Source: UBA2137 sp963740205
GTDB lineage: Bacteria > Pseudomonadota > Alphaproteobacteria > Micavibrionales > Micavibrionaceae
Reading direction: 5' to 3'
Length of the DNA stretch: 64,000 bases
Assembly (NCBI GenBank): GCA_963740205.1
Contig: CAVUDD010000001.1
Coordinates: 73,526-137,525, forward strand
How positions within the stretch are numbered: the stretch's first letter is position 1; every line of letters begins with the position of its first letter. Below, one piece after another: positions 43,426 through 52,109 of this stretch. The notes under the pieces were generated by a model. It had not been told where the DNA came from, did not search any database, and worked only from the letters and a program-made list of their open reading frames with translations. The translations under genes and the position numbers were made by a program.

Positions 43426-45282
43426 TTAATGTCGTCCGAACAAGCTTTCGATTTCATCAAGAGATAATTCGATGTATGTGGGTCGTCCATGATTACACTG
43501 TCCAGAAAGTGGAGTGTTTTCCATCTGTCGCAAAAGCGAATTCATTTCCTCAACTGTTAAGCGTCGTCCGGATCTCACCGAACCATGACACGCCATAGTT
43601 GAGAGAATGTGGTTGATACGCTCTTCAAGTCCTGTAATTTCTCCGTTTTCAATAATTTCATCTGCCAAGTCACGCACAAGTTTCGCGGGATCAGCCTTTC
43701 CTAGTAAAAGGACAGGCATGCTTTGTACAGCAACGGCACCTTTTCCAAAGGGAACAATTTCGAAGCCTAGTTTTGATAAAGAGTCCGCTTGTTCTAAAAG
43801 CAAATTCATTGCGGTATCTTCTAGCTCGACTATCTCAGGCGTTAAAAGTCCTTGCGATTCAATACCATTTTCTTCGACCTGCTGTTTGAAACGTTCGTAG
43901 ACTAGCCGCTCATGAGCGGCATGTTGGTCAACAACGACCATACCTTTTTGCGTTTGTGCAACTATATAACACTCGTGTAATTGCGCGCGCGCTGCACCTA
44001 GAGGATAAGATTGCGCAGCAATTTCGGTCTCTAGCTCTGCGCGTGCAGACGGCGCGGGAGGGGCGTAATAATTATAGGCCAAATTGCCACCGCCTGAGCC
44101 AGGGTATGAAAAACCCGGCTGATTGGGAATATCGGACAAGCCGTCTTTATCATAGGGTTGTGATGGCGAAGAAGGAAAACTACCGCCCGTGTTCCATGGT
44201 AATGTAGGGGATTGGAAGCCTTGCTCACGATTTTGTTGTAGGCGACCTAAAGCTGACTGAGAAACAGAGGTTGCAGTTCTGTGTCCGCCTTCGTGCAAAG
44301 TGTGACGAATTGCACTAACTATTAATCCACGGACAATACCGGGATCTTTGAAACGAACTTCTGTTTTTGCTGGATGCACATTAACATCTACGTTGGCCTG
44401 CGAAAGCTCTATGAAAAGAACTGCTGAAGGGTAGCGGTCACGCGCTAGCACATCCATGTAGGCTGCCCTTAGTGCGCCGCCAAGAAGCTTATCTTTGACG
44501 GGGCGTCCATTCACAAACAGATATTGATGTTGGGCTGTTCCTCTATGCAGTGTTGGTAAGCCTGCAAAGCCTGTTAACTTTATATTTTCACGTTCTGCAT
44601 TTATCTGTAGCGCATTTTCTGGAAAATCCTGTCCTATGAGTTGACCGATACGCTCCAAACGTCTCTCGAATAATTCGCCTTGCGCTGAAGTTGTCGAAAT
44701 AACCGTATTACCATTATTGGCAAGTCGGAAAGCGATTTCAGGATTAGCAAGTGCAAGACGTATCACAACATCTTTAACCGCCGCATATTCCGCTTGATCA
44801 GATTTAAGGAATTTTAATCTGGCGGGTGTCGCATAAAATAAATCCTTAACACTTACGGTCGTACCTTCAGGGTGTGCTGCAGGTTGGAAACGTGTTTGTT
44901 TCCCTCCTTCGACACAAATTTCCCATGCCTCATCCCCGTCATGTGGACGACTGGTAATTGCAAGTCGAGAAACGGCTGCAATCGAAGGAAGGGCCTCACC
45001 ACGAAAACCAAGGTAATCCAAATGTAGTAAATCGTTGCTGGGGAGTTTAGAGGTGGCATGTCTTTTAAGGCAGCTTTGGATGTCAGCCTTATTCATGCCA
45101 GTGCCGTTATCACGCACAGAAATTAGTGCCTTGCCGCCTTGACGAATATCAACATCAATACGGGTTGCGCCCGCATCAATAGCGTTTTCGACTAGTTCTT
45201 TGACGGCAGCAGCAGGCCGTTCGATGACTTCACCGGCGGCAATTTGATTGACCAATGTCTCTGGCAATTCACGAATAGGCAT
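43426..45282 (-). CDS. mutL: DNA mismatch repair protein MutL, endonuclease type
   Basis: MutL couples mismatch recognition by MutS to strand removal. The 618-aa protein has GHKL ATPase motifs 'VENAIDAGATRIDV', 'DNGTGM' and 'GFRGEALPSIAAV' in the first 110 residues, then a proline-rich linker (about 340-430). The C-terminal domain has the nicking-endonuclease motif DQHAAHERLVYE, matching DQHA(X)2E(X)4E, consistent with the absence of MutH in alphaproteobacteria. Confidence 0.97.
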   Translation of the reverse strand: MPIRELPETLVNQIAAGEVIERPAAAVKELVENAIDAGATRIDVDIRQGGKALISVRDNGTGMNKADIQSCLKRHATSKLPSNDLLHLDYLGFRGEALPSIAAVSRLAITSRPHDGDEAWEICVEGGKQTRFQPAAHPEGTTVSVKDLFYATPARLKFLKSDQAEYAAVKDVVIRLALANPEIAFRLANNGNTVISTTSAQGELFERRLERIGQLIGQDFPENALQINAERENIKLTGFAGLPTLHRGTAQHQYLFVNGRPVKDKLLGGALRAAYMDVLARDRYPSAVLFIELSQANVDVNVHPAKTEVRFKDPGIVRGLIVSAIRHTLHEGGHRTATSVSQSALGRLQQNREQGFQSPTLPWNTGGSFPSSPSQPYDKDGLSDIPNQPGFSYPGSGGGNLAYNYYAPPAPSARAELETEIAAQSYPLGAARAQLHECYIVAQTQKGMVVVDQHAAHERLVYERFKQQVEENGIESQGLLTPEIVELEDTAMNLLLEQADSLSKLGFEIVPFGKGAVAVQSMPVLLLGKADPAKLVRDLADEIIENGEITGLEERINHILSTMACHGSVRSGRRLTVEEMNSLLRQMENTPLSGQCNHGRPTYIELSLDEIESLFGRH

Positions 45283-45373
45283 AAATCTATGCTAGTCGCC
45301 ATAACCAAGCCATGCAATGAATGAGGTGAAAAGCACCTCACTATCTCGTTGATAAAAATTTTTAAGAGAGTTT

Positions 45374-46672
45374 TTAAGAGCTAACAATTTCAGTTTTATC
45401 GAAAACTGTACCGTCTGTATTGGCGCCCTTGAGATTTATATTGCGGATATTCGCCCCTGTAAGATCGGCTTTTCTAAGGTCAACACCTGAAAGGTCGGCA
45501 TTTTCAAGGTTACTACCCATAAGCACAGCATGGGCAAGATTGGCATCACGTAAATTTACAAAGCGTAAATCCGCACCACTTAAATTCACACGTTCGACGC
45601 GTTGTGTTCCATCAGGACGTTTAAAGATTAGGGGGGAAAGATTTGCGCCTCTAAGATTGGCTCTGTTCATTTTGACATTTATAAAGCGAGAGCCACGTAA
45701 ATCAGCCTCCGTTAAAAAACAATCCCTAAAATCAGAATTATCAAACTGACAGAACTGCATTTGCGCATCATTTAAATCAAGACCAATGAAGCTGACATTT
45801 ATCGCTTTTAATGCAGTCACAGGATAATCTTTTAGGTTTACGATAGAGCGCATATCTGTATTTGAGATATCCATTTGTTCACCTTCACGACCGCTGGACT
45901 TAATCCATTGTGCGTGTTTCTCAATCATTTCCTGAAGTGTTACACCCTTTTCTTTGAGAAGTTCTCCAATTTTCTTATGACTTCCTATGGCGCCATTAAG
46001 AGCACCATGGTCATGTTCGGCATTATCAAGAATAACACCTTCGGTAATTGTGTCAGCAAGATTGGCAGAGCGGAGATCGCATCCACTAAGGTCGGCATGT
46101 GTTAGGTTAGCGCCAGAGAAGTTTACGCCACGTAAATCAGCATCTTTGATAATAATCCCTGTAAGATCTGCTTCTGAAAAATCAGCATCAGTAGCACGTG
46201 ACCCTGATAAATTAGTTTCTTGCATGCGCGCACCAGCAAAGCTTGCTTTACCTGCACGTTCTTTGCCGAGATCCATTTGACTTATGCGTCCCTCGGCATC
46301 ATTTTTCATGATCTTGCCTTCGCGCAGATCAGTTAACCCAAGATCGGCTCCTGTCAGGTTAGCACCAGCAACATAAGCTCCTCGGAAATCAGCGCGTTTA
46401 AAATTGGCCTTTTCAAGATTGGCATTTCTAAGATCGCAAGCGTAAAAACTTGCGTTTACGTAGTTGCCGTAGGAGAGGTCTGCTCCTGTGAGTATGGAGC
46501 CAGTAAAGTCGGCACCTTCCATATTGGCGCCTTTAAATTTCAAACCAGTCATATCCTTGAATTTGAGATTTGCACGAAGTCCTCCACGAACACCACGTTT
46601 AAACTTGGCATGTTTATCAATCGCCTTATCAAGGTCAGATTGAGTCATCTTTTCGTATTTAGGTTTGTCCAT
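45374..46672 (-). CDS. Pentapeptide-repeat protein
   Basis: Most of the 432 residues are tandem A(D/N)LxX repeats in three blocks (about residues 45-115, 135-215 and 290-425), separated by a non-repeat segment containing 'IGSHKKIGELLKEKGVTLQE'. Such repeats fold into a right-handed quadrilateral beta-helix. No signal peptide is present. Some relatives mimic DNA and protect gyrase, but the family is functionally diverse and nothing here specifies a role. Confidence 0.88.
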   Translation of the reverse strand: MDKPKYEKMTQSDLDKAIDKHAKFKRGVRGGLRANLKFKDMTGLKFKGANMEGADFTGSILTGADLSYGNYVNASFYACDLRNANLEKANFKRADFRGAYVAGANLTGADLGLTDLREGKIMKNDAEGRISQMDLGKERAGKASFAGARMQETNLSGSRATDADFSEADLTGIIIKDADLRGVNFSGANLTHADLSGCDLRSANLADTITEGVILDNAEHDHGALNGAIGSHKKIGELLKEKGVTLQEMIEKHAQWIKSSGREGEQMDISNTDMRSIVNLKDYPVTALKAINVSFIGLDLNDAQMQFCQFDNSDFRDCFLTEADLRGSRFINVKMNRANLRGANLSPLIFKRPDGTQRVERVNLSGADLRFVNLRDANLAHAVLMGSNLENADLSGVDLRKADLTGANIRNINLKGANTDGTVFDKTEIVSS

Positions 46673-46758
46673 GCTCTTTAAAGGTATCCTCAGAAGCTTA
46701 ATAAAGTGTTGTTATTATCAGTATATATTAAAAAAATACGAGTTTCGAGAGACTTAAC

Positions 46759-48258
46759 TTATTTTTTAAAGAGGAACGCGTATGCCCCAGCACAATTTGA
46801 GTCTTCTAAGATGCCTTTAGCCAGTTTTTTACCTAGTTCAACCCCTGGTTGATCAAAGCTATTCAGATTCCATAGCACACCTTGCACGAATATTTTATGC
46901 TCATAAGCAGCAATAAGCATGCCTAAAAAATATGGATTTAATTCATCTAGCATGATGAGTGATAATGGTTTGTTACCCTTGAAATCACTACCGTTCCCAA
47001 AGGCAAGGGCTTCTATCTGCGCAATAGCATTAGCGAGAAGCTTGTTTTGATGGTCATTTATTTGACTAGGCATATTCTTAATAATAATAAAGTCGGATGG
47101 AATAGTATCACTACCTTGGTGGAGAGCTTGATAAAAAGCATGCTGTCCATTTGTCCCCGCCTGACCAAAAATGACAGGGGCTGTTTTGTAATCAATATCA
47201 TTGCCTTCACGGTCTTTTGATTTGCCGTTGGACTCCATATCCAGTTGTTGCAAATAAGCGGGAAGTAGAGATAATTTTTCTGTGTAAGGAAGAACGGCTA
47301 ATGAATGACTGCCCATAAAATTTCTTTCCCATACACCCAGCAATGCCATAAGAACGGGAATATTCTTATCAAAGGAAGTGGCATAAAAATGCCTGTCCAT
47401 CTCATGGGCACCATCTAGTAATTTTTGAAAGTTATCACTCCCTATTGAGAGCATGATAGATAAACCAATCGAGGCCCAGAGAGAGAAACGTCCTCCCACC
47501 CATTCCTCGAAGGGAAAGACCATATCATTTGAAATGCCAAAGCTTTGTGTTGCATCTAAATTAGTGGATAGCGCAACAAAGTGTTTGGCTATATCTTTTT
47601 CTTGCCCCTTTTCTAAAAACCAAGATTTTGCCGTTTGAGCATTGGTGAGGGTTTCTTGAGTCGTAAAAGTTTTGGAGGCAATAAGGAAAAGAGTAGTTTC
47701 AGGATTAAGATTATCAAGTGTCTGCTGGATGTCCATCGCATCAACATTTGAAACAAAATGACATTTTACTTTATCTGATAAGTGAGCAAGCGATTGAACA
47801 ATCATTCTTGGTCCAAGATCCGAGCCACCAATACCAATATTTACAACATCGGTTATAACCTTTCCTGAAAACCCTTTGTGTTGGCCATCACGTACAGATT
47901 TCGAAAAATTTTTCATGCGCTTTAAAACGCTTTTGCTAAAATCAACGGCTTTTTGGGCTATCTCTGTTTCTATGATTGGATTTTCTGCACGACAGGCTGT
48001 GTGCAAAACTGCGCGGTTTTCACTCGCGTTTATTTTATCACCAGCAAAAAATTTTTCGCGCATTTCTTCAAGATTTTGTTCTTTTGCTAAAGCAATCAAA
48101 TCATCAAGTATTTTGTCTGTAATTCGGTGTTTTGAGAAATCAAGCTGGAAGCCATTAAGAGAAATTATTCTAGAAGAATTAGCATTAATTTGAGGTGCTG
48201 CAGTCTTGGAGCTTTGAAGAAGACGTTTCCAGCTTAGAGTTTGTGTCGGGTTTCCCAT
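46759..48258 (-). CDS. pgi: Glucose-6-phosphate isomerase
   Basis: Pgi interconverts glucose-6-phosphate and fructose-6-phosphate. The 499-aa sequence has the sugar-phosphate-binding signatures 'VNIGIGGSDLGPRMIVQSLA', 'LIASKTFTTQETLTNAQTAK' and the C-terminal 'GVLWNLNSFDQPGVELGKKL'. It is somewhat shorter than the 550-aa E. coli enzyme. It lies 8 bp after the M16 peptidase gene on the same strand. Confidence 0.96.
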   Translation of the reverse strand: MGNPTQTLSWKRLLQSSKTAAPQINANSSRIISLNGFQLDFSKHRITDKILDDLIALAKEQNLEEMREKFFAGDKINASENRAVLHTACRAENPIIETEIAQKAVDFSKSVLKRMKNFSKSVRDGQHKGFSGKVITDVVNIGIGGSDLGPRMIVQSLAHLSDKVKCHFVSNVDAMDIQQTLDNLNPETTLFLIASKTFTTQETLTNAQTAKSWFLEKGQEKDIAKHFVALSTNLDATQSFGISNDMVFPFEEWVGGRFSLWASIGLSIMLSIGSDNFQKLLDGAHEMDRHFYATSFDKNIPVLMALLGVWERNFMGSHSLAVLPYTEKLSLLPAYLQQLDMESNGKSKDREGNDIDYKTAPVIFGQAGTNGQHAFYQALHQGSDTIPSDFIIIKNMPSQINDHQNKLLANAIAQIEALAFGNGSDFKGNKPLSLIMLDELNPYFLGMLIAAYEHKIFVQGVLWNLNSFDQPGVELGKKLAKGILEDSNCAGAYAFLFKK

Positions 48259-48266
48259 GAGTATCC

Positions 48267-49625
48267 TTAATTTACATTAGGTAGTTCTGTGATAAGGGAC
48301 ATTTCTCCTAATCCTGCTTCAGGATTTCCAGCAATAATTGTTAAAATATCATCGCTATTTAAGATTTTGTTGGCAACGTTTTTAATATCATCTGCAGTGA
48401 TATCCTCAATGTGATTACGTACTGTATCGAGATAATCAATGGGTAAATTCTCGCTTTGTAAAGCTACAAGTGTTTTTGCTATAGAAGAGGTACTTGTTAA
48501 GCCTAAAGGAAGCGAGCCAATAATATAGTCTTTTGCATCCTTCAACTCTTTTGAATCAACAAGCGTACCACGTAACTTAATAATTTCTTCTTTAACGCCT
48601 GCTCTTAGCTCATCTATAGTTTCGTTTTTTGTAGAGCTTGTAATGTAGTAGAGTTGGGCCTTGTCTAGGCGTTGAAGGTAACTATATATGCCGTAGGCAA
48701 GGCCTTTTTCCTCACGAATGTTTTTGGTTAAACGAGAGCCAAATCCGCCTGAACCAAATATCTGGTCCATAACCTGAAAAGGATAGTAATCGGGATTGTC
48801 ACGCTTTATTCCAGGAAGAACCATTTGAACCGTGGCTTGGGGAATTTTAAGACGATAGAAAAATGTTTTACCTTTATTTTGTAATGAAATATCGGGAGTT
48901 GATGCGTTAGGCGCAGTCTTGGGAAGTTCTCCAAAAATATCATCAAGAGACTTCGACAGGTCTTCGGCTGTAATATCACCAGAAACTCCAATAAGAAGTC
49001 TGTCTTGAGATAATTCCTTTGAGACAAAACTCCTCAAATCCTGTGCGGTTAAGTTTTTTAAAGTTGTTAATGTTCCGCCACTATTTTGCGCGTAGGGGTG
49101 ACCGTCGAAGGCACGGTCATTGGTAACGCGTGATGCTATCCAATTAGGGTCGGATAAATCGGATCGTATACGACTGAGATTTGCCTGTTTCATGCGTTCA
49201 ATAGGTTCTTTGTCAAAGCGCGGATATTTAAGGGCAAGCTCAAGCAAATCAAATGCTTTTTGTTTTTCATCTGTAAGCGTGTTCATAAAGCCTGAAAAAC
49301 TATCGCGACCACCAGAAAAGTTAAGAGTAATTGAATTATCGAGTAATGTTTTTTGAAAAGCTTGAGAATCCAAATTACCGGCACCTTCATCTAAGGTATT
49401 AGATAATAACTGCACAAGTCCTTGTTTGTCCGCTGGCTCAAGAATTGCGCCCGCTCCATCAAAGGCAAAGCTTACGGATATGACAGGCACAGAATGATCC
49501 TCGACTAACCAAGCCGAAACACCGCCCTCGGAGGTAACTTTTTGAATGTCGAGTATCTTTTCTTCGGCGGCAACAGGGGTAGTCCAAATGGCAAAAAGAG
49601 CGAGAATAAAAATAAATTTATGCAT
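48267..49625 (-). CDS. M16-family peptidase-like protein, non-catalytic partner
   Basis: The 452-aa protein has a signal peptide (first 20 residues, ending in AxA-like VAA) and the M16 fold, but the zinc motif HxxEH is missing: the equivalent region reads 'GLVQLLSNTLDEGAGN'. It keeps the substrate-side 'GLAYGIYSYLQ' segment. In two-gene bacterial M16 systems one subunit supplies zinc and the other supplies the Arg/Tyr pair, which fits the gene next door. The start codon touches the stop of the upstream partner at 49625, so they are coupled. Confidence 0.92.
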   Translation of the reverse strand: MHKFIFILALFAIWTTPVAAEEKILDIQKVTSEGGVSAWLVEDHSVPVISVSFAFDGAGAILEPADKQGLVQLLSNTLDEGAGNLDSQAFQKTLLDNSITLNFSGGRDSFSGFMNTLTDEKQKAFDLLELALKYPRFDKEPIERMKQANLSRIRSDLSDPNWIASRVTNDRAFDGHPYAQNSGGTLTTLKNLTAQDLRSFVSKELSQDRLLIGVSGDITAEDLSKSLDDIFGELPKTAPNASTPDISLQNKGKTFFYRLKIPQATVQMVLPGIKRDNPDYYPFQVMDQIFGSGGFGSRLTKNIREEKGLAYGIYSYLQRLDKAQLYYITSSTKNETIDELRAGVKEEIIKLRGTLVDSKELKDAKDYIIGSLPLGLTSTSSIAKTLVALQSENLPIDYLDTVRNHIEDITADDIKNVANKILNSDDILTIIAGNPEAGLGEMSLITELPNVN

Positions 49626-50965
49626 TACTGTACCTCATTTTCAGGAATGAGGTAGCCAGTAACTGAGCGTTTTTCAGAACCTTCACCGAAGGCAATTTGT
49701 AGTGCATTTTTTATATCCTGCTGGCTTACGCCTTCAATACTCTCTGGCCAGTTTTCCACCTCTTCAAGTGTTAATCCCGTTGTCAAGGATTGCCCAATAA
49801 TATTGGCAGGTGTAGCAAGGGAATCGCGGGCAAAAACAGCAGCGTTTTTAAGGCGTTTTTTAGCATCTTGAATTTGTTGTTCACTAATGCCTGTCTCAAG
49901 AATGCTCATCATAAAATCATTAATTGCCTTTTCCAGATCCTCAAGCGAAGTTCCTTGTGCAGGTGTAGCTCCTACCCAAAGTGCCGCGACATCCAAAGCT
50001 TCGGCATTATAAGATAGTGAAACGTTAATTGCCTTTTTCTGATTTACAACCAATTCCTTGTATAGAGGTGTTGTGGGGCCACCACCTAATGCCTCGACTA
50101 TAATTTGTAATGCAAGGGCTGTTTGCCTATCGCCTGTAAATGAGGGCGTGCGCGTTCCTTTTGCAAATAAAGGTTCCTTTACCTGCTCACTTTTGAAAAC
50201 GATACGCGTCTCGCCGTTAAATTCTGGGAGTGTAGGAAAGTTACGTTCAGGCAAATATTTTGAAGGTTTGATTTTGCCATAGGTTTTTTTCGCTATAGGC
50301 AAAACATCGCCAAGCGTAACATCCCCAGAAATGACCAGAATGGCATTATTGGGGTAATACCATTTGTTATAAAATTCTAAAGCGTTTTCGCGTTGCAGCC
50401 CCTGGACTTCATTCATCCAGCCAATGGTGGGAACACCATAAGGATGGTTTGGGTAAATTGCAGATTGTAATTGTTCGTAAAACTGTGCTTGCGGATTATT
50501 ATCTGTGCGCTGACGACGCTCTTCTAAAACAACATCGCGCTCAGTTTTGACTGCTGTTTCTGACGGATCAATATTACGCATACGATCGGCCTCCATTTTC
50601 ATTACCATTGCAAGGTGGTCTTTAGAGATGGTCTGGTAATAGGCTGTATAATCTTTTGAGGTAAAGGCATTGTCTTCACCGCCAAGTGCGCGCACACGCT
50701 TCGAAAATTCACCTTCAGCTATTTTGTCTGTTCCTTTAAATAAAAGATGCTCAAGAAAATGTGCGGCCCCGGAATAACCAGCTGTTTCTTGTGCCGAACC
50801 TACTTTGTACCAAAGCATGTGGTGAACAAGTGGAGCGCGGTGGTTAGGGACAACTACAATCTGAAGGCCATTCTTGAGTGTTGCTGTTTCAGCATTGAAG
50901 ACTTTTGCATGCGCAGAAGGTATAAAAGAAAATAGGATAAGCAAGATGGCGAGAATACGGTTCAT
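49625..50965 (-). CDS. M16-family zinc metallopeptidase, catalytic subunit
   Basis: The 446-aa protein begins with a signal peptide (IPSAHAKVF) and contains the inverted zinc motif HFLEH in 'GAAHFLEHLLFKGTDKIAEG', with the downstream glutamate in 'MKMEADRMRNIDPSE' region. It is a periplasmic M16 protease, like the catalytic half of PqqL-type pairs. It is translated just before its non-catalytic partner and just after the DUF3035 lipoprotein gene. Confidence 0.95.
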   Translation of the reverse strand: MNRILAILLILFSFIPSAHAKVFNAETATLKNGLQIVVVPNHRAPLVHHMLWYKVGSAQETAGYSGAAHFLEHLLFKGTDKIAEGEFSKRVRALGGEDNAFTSKDYTAYYQTISKDHLAMVMKMEADRMRNIDPSETAVKTERDVVLEERRQRTDNNPQAQFYEQLQSAIYPNHPYGVPTIGWMNEVQGLQRENALEFYNKWYYPNNAILVISGDVTLGDVLPIAKKTYGKIKPSKYLPERNFPTLPEFNGETRIVFKSEQVKEPLFAKGTRTPSFTGDRQTALALQIIVEALGGGPTTPLYKELVVNQKKAINVSLSYNAEALDVAALWVGATPAQGTSLEDLEKAINDFMMSILETGISEQQIQDAKKRLKNAAVFARDSLATPANIIGQSLTTGLTLEEVENWPESIEGVSQQDIKNALQIAFGEGSEKRSVTGYLIPENEVQ

Positions 50966-51012
50966 GCTTATTTATTTAGCCTTTCCGTATTCTTTTCAAT
51001 GGCAAAATAGAT

Positions 51013-51570
51013 TTATTCAGCCTTCGATACAGTTCCTGGTGCGATAATTCGGCTATCAGGTAATTGTTGTTTCAAACGAGTAGCTTCTTCATTAGGGTCG
51101 AGAACACTGCCTGATGCTTCAATCTTACGATCAAAAATCTTATCAATAACAGCTTGTTCTTCGTAGGCAGTATCTTCGTTTTCTTCGTTTACAACCTGAC
51201 GAATATTGTCCTGAGTTTGATTAGCGCCTGCTGCCTCAATGATGGCGCGTTCAGCAGCCGTGGCATTTGCAGAACCAGTATTTGATATATCAGCCTCAAC
51301 AGATTGTGGAATTTCAGAGCCAAATATAGCCTCTGCTGCCATTTCTTCGGCAGTCGGTTCCTGTGGGCGTTGGGCACCTGGCGTAGGGACAGGAAGTGAT
51401 GCCAGATGTGGAGGTATTTCAAGAGGGGCACGTCTTATGACTGCAAACTCATCTGGAGCCTCTTTGACTAAGCCAAGTTTTTCTTTAGCACTGCCACATG
51501 CAGATAAAAGAAAGCCAGTGGAAACTGACAAACATAGAAATGAAAGTGTCGTTTTACGCATGATGGCCAT
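51013..51570 (-). CDS. DUF3035 lipoprotein, BamF-like
   Basis: The 185-aa protein has a lipoprotein signal with lipobox LLSAC (Cys25), or Cys22 if the second ATG at 51561 is used. After the lipid anchor comes 'APDEFAVIRRAPLEIPPH', the conserved element of DUF3035 proteins. Alphaproteobacterial BamF, a BAM-complex lipoprotein, shares a similar N-terminal motif with BamC. The rest is Glu/Ala-rich and probably disordered. It begins one base after the lspA stop, the enzyme that would process it. Confidence 0.85.
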   Translation of the reverse strand: MAIMRKTTLSFLCLSVSTGFLLSACGSAKEKLGLVKEAPDEFAVIRRAPLEIPPHLASLPVPTPGAQRPQEPTAEEMAAEAIFGSEIPQSVEADISNTGSANATAAERAIIEAAGANQTQDNIRQVVNEENEDTAYEEQAVIDKIFDRKIEASGSVLDPNEEATRLKQQLPDSRIIAPGTVSKAE

Positions 51571-51571
51571 T

Positions 51572-52099
51572 TTAGTCCTCTTTAGAGTCTAGGAAAAGCG
51601 ATTTAACAAGAAATAGCATGACGCCGATGACTATACAAGAATCCGCAATATTAAACGCAGGGTAATGCCAGCCCGCAACATGGAAATCGAGGAAATCAAT
51701 TACAGCGCCAAAGCGTATTCTGTCCCACACGTTTCCTATTGCTCCTGCAATAACAAGTAGACTGGCAACTTGTATAAGTTTTGAGTCTGTACGGATATAC
51801 CAGATTAAAAAACCTGACACGATAAGCAATGCAAACAGGGATAGGATATAGGCACCCATTGCACTATCACTTCCAAGCAAACCAAAGCTTATGCCATCAT
51901 TCCACACCATAACTAAATTGAAAAACGGTAATATAGGATGAGAAACGAATTCCAAACGTTCCTGTGAAATATGACCTAGCCAGCGAAAAAATGGTTCTGT
52001 CTTTTCTTGAAATAATCCCTCAACGATTGCCCACTTGGAAAGCTGGTCAGCCATGAATAAGAAAATAACTACGAAGATTCCACCCAAATATTTAAACAT
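51572..52099 (-). CDS. lspA: Lipoprotein signal peptidase (signal peptidase II)
   Basis: LspA cleaves prolipoproteins at the lipidated cysteine. The 175-aa membrane protein has four helices and both catalytic aspartates, in 'GAIGNVWDRIRFG' and 'AVIDFLDFHVAGWHYPAFN'. Order ileS-lspA is widespread, and several lipoproteins in this window (DUF3035, TolC-like, SOUL) would be substrates. Confidence 0.97.
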   Translation of the reverse strand: MFKYLGGIFVVIFLFMADQLSKWAIVEGLFQEKTEPFFRWLGHISQERLEFVSHPILPFFNLVMVWNDGISFGLLGSDSAMGAYILSLFALLIVSGFLIWYIRTDSKLIQVASLLVIAGAIGNVWDRIRFGAVIDFLDFHVAGWHYPAFNIADSCIVIGVMLFLVKSLFLDSKED

Positions 52100-52109
52100 T
52101 TATAATCCT

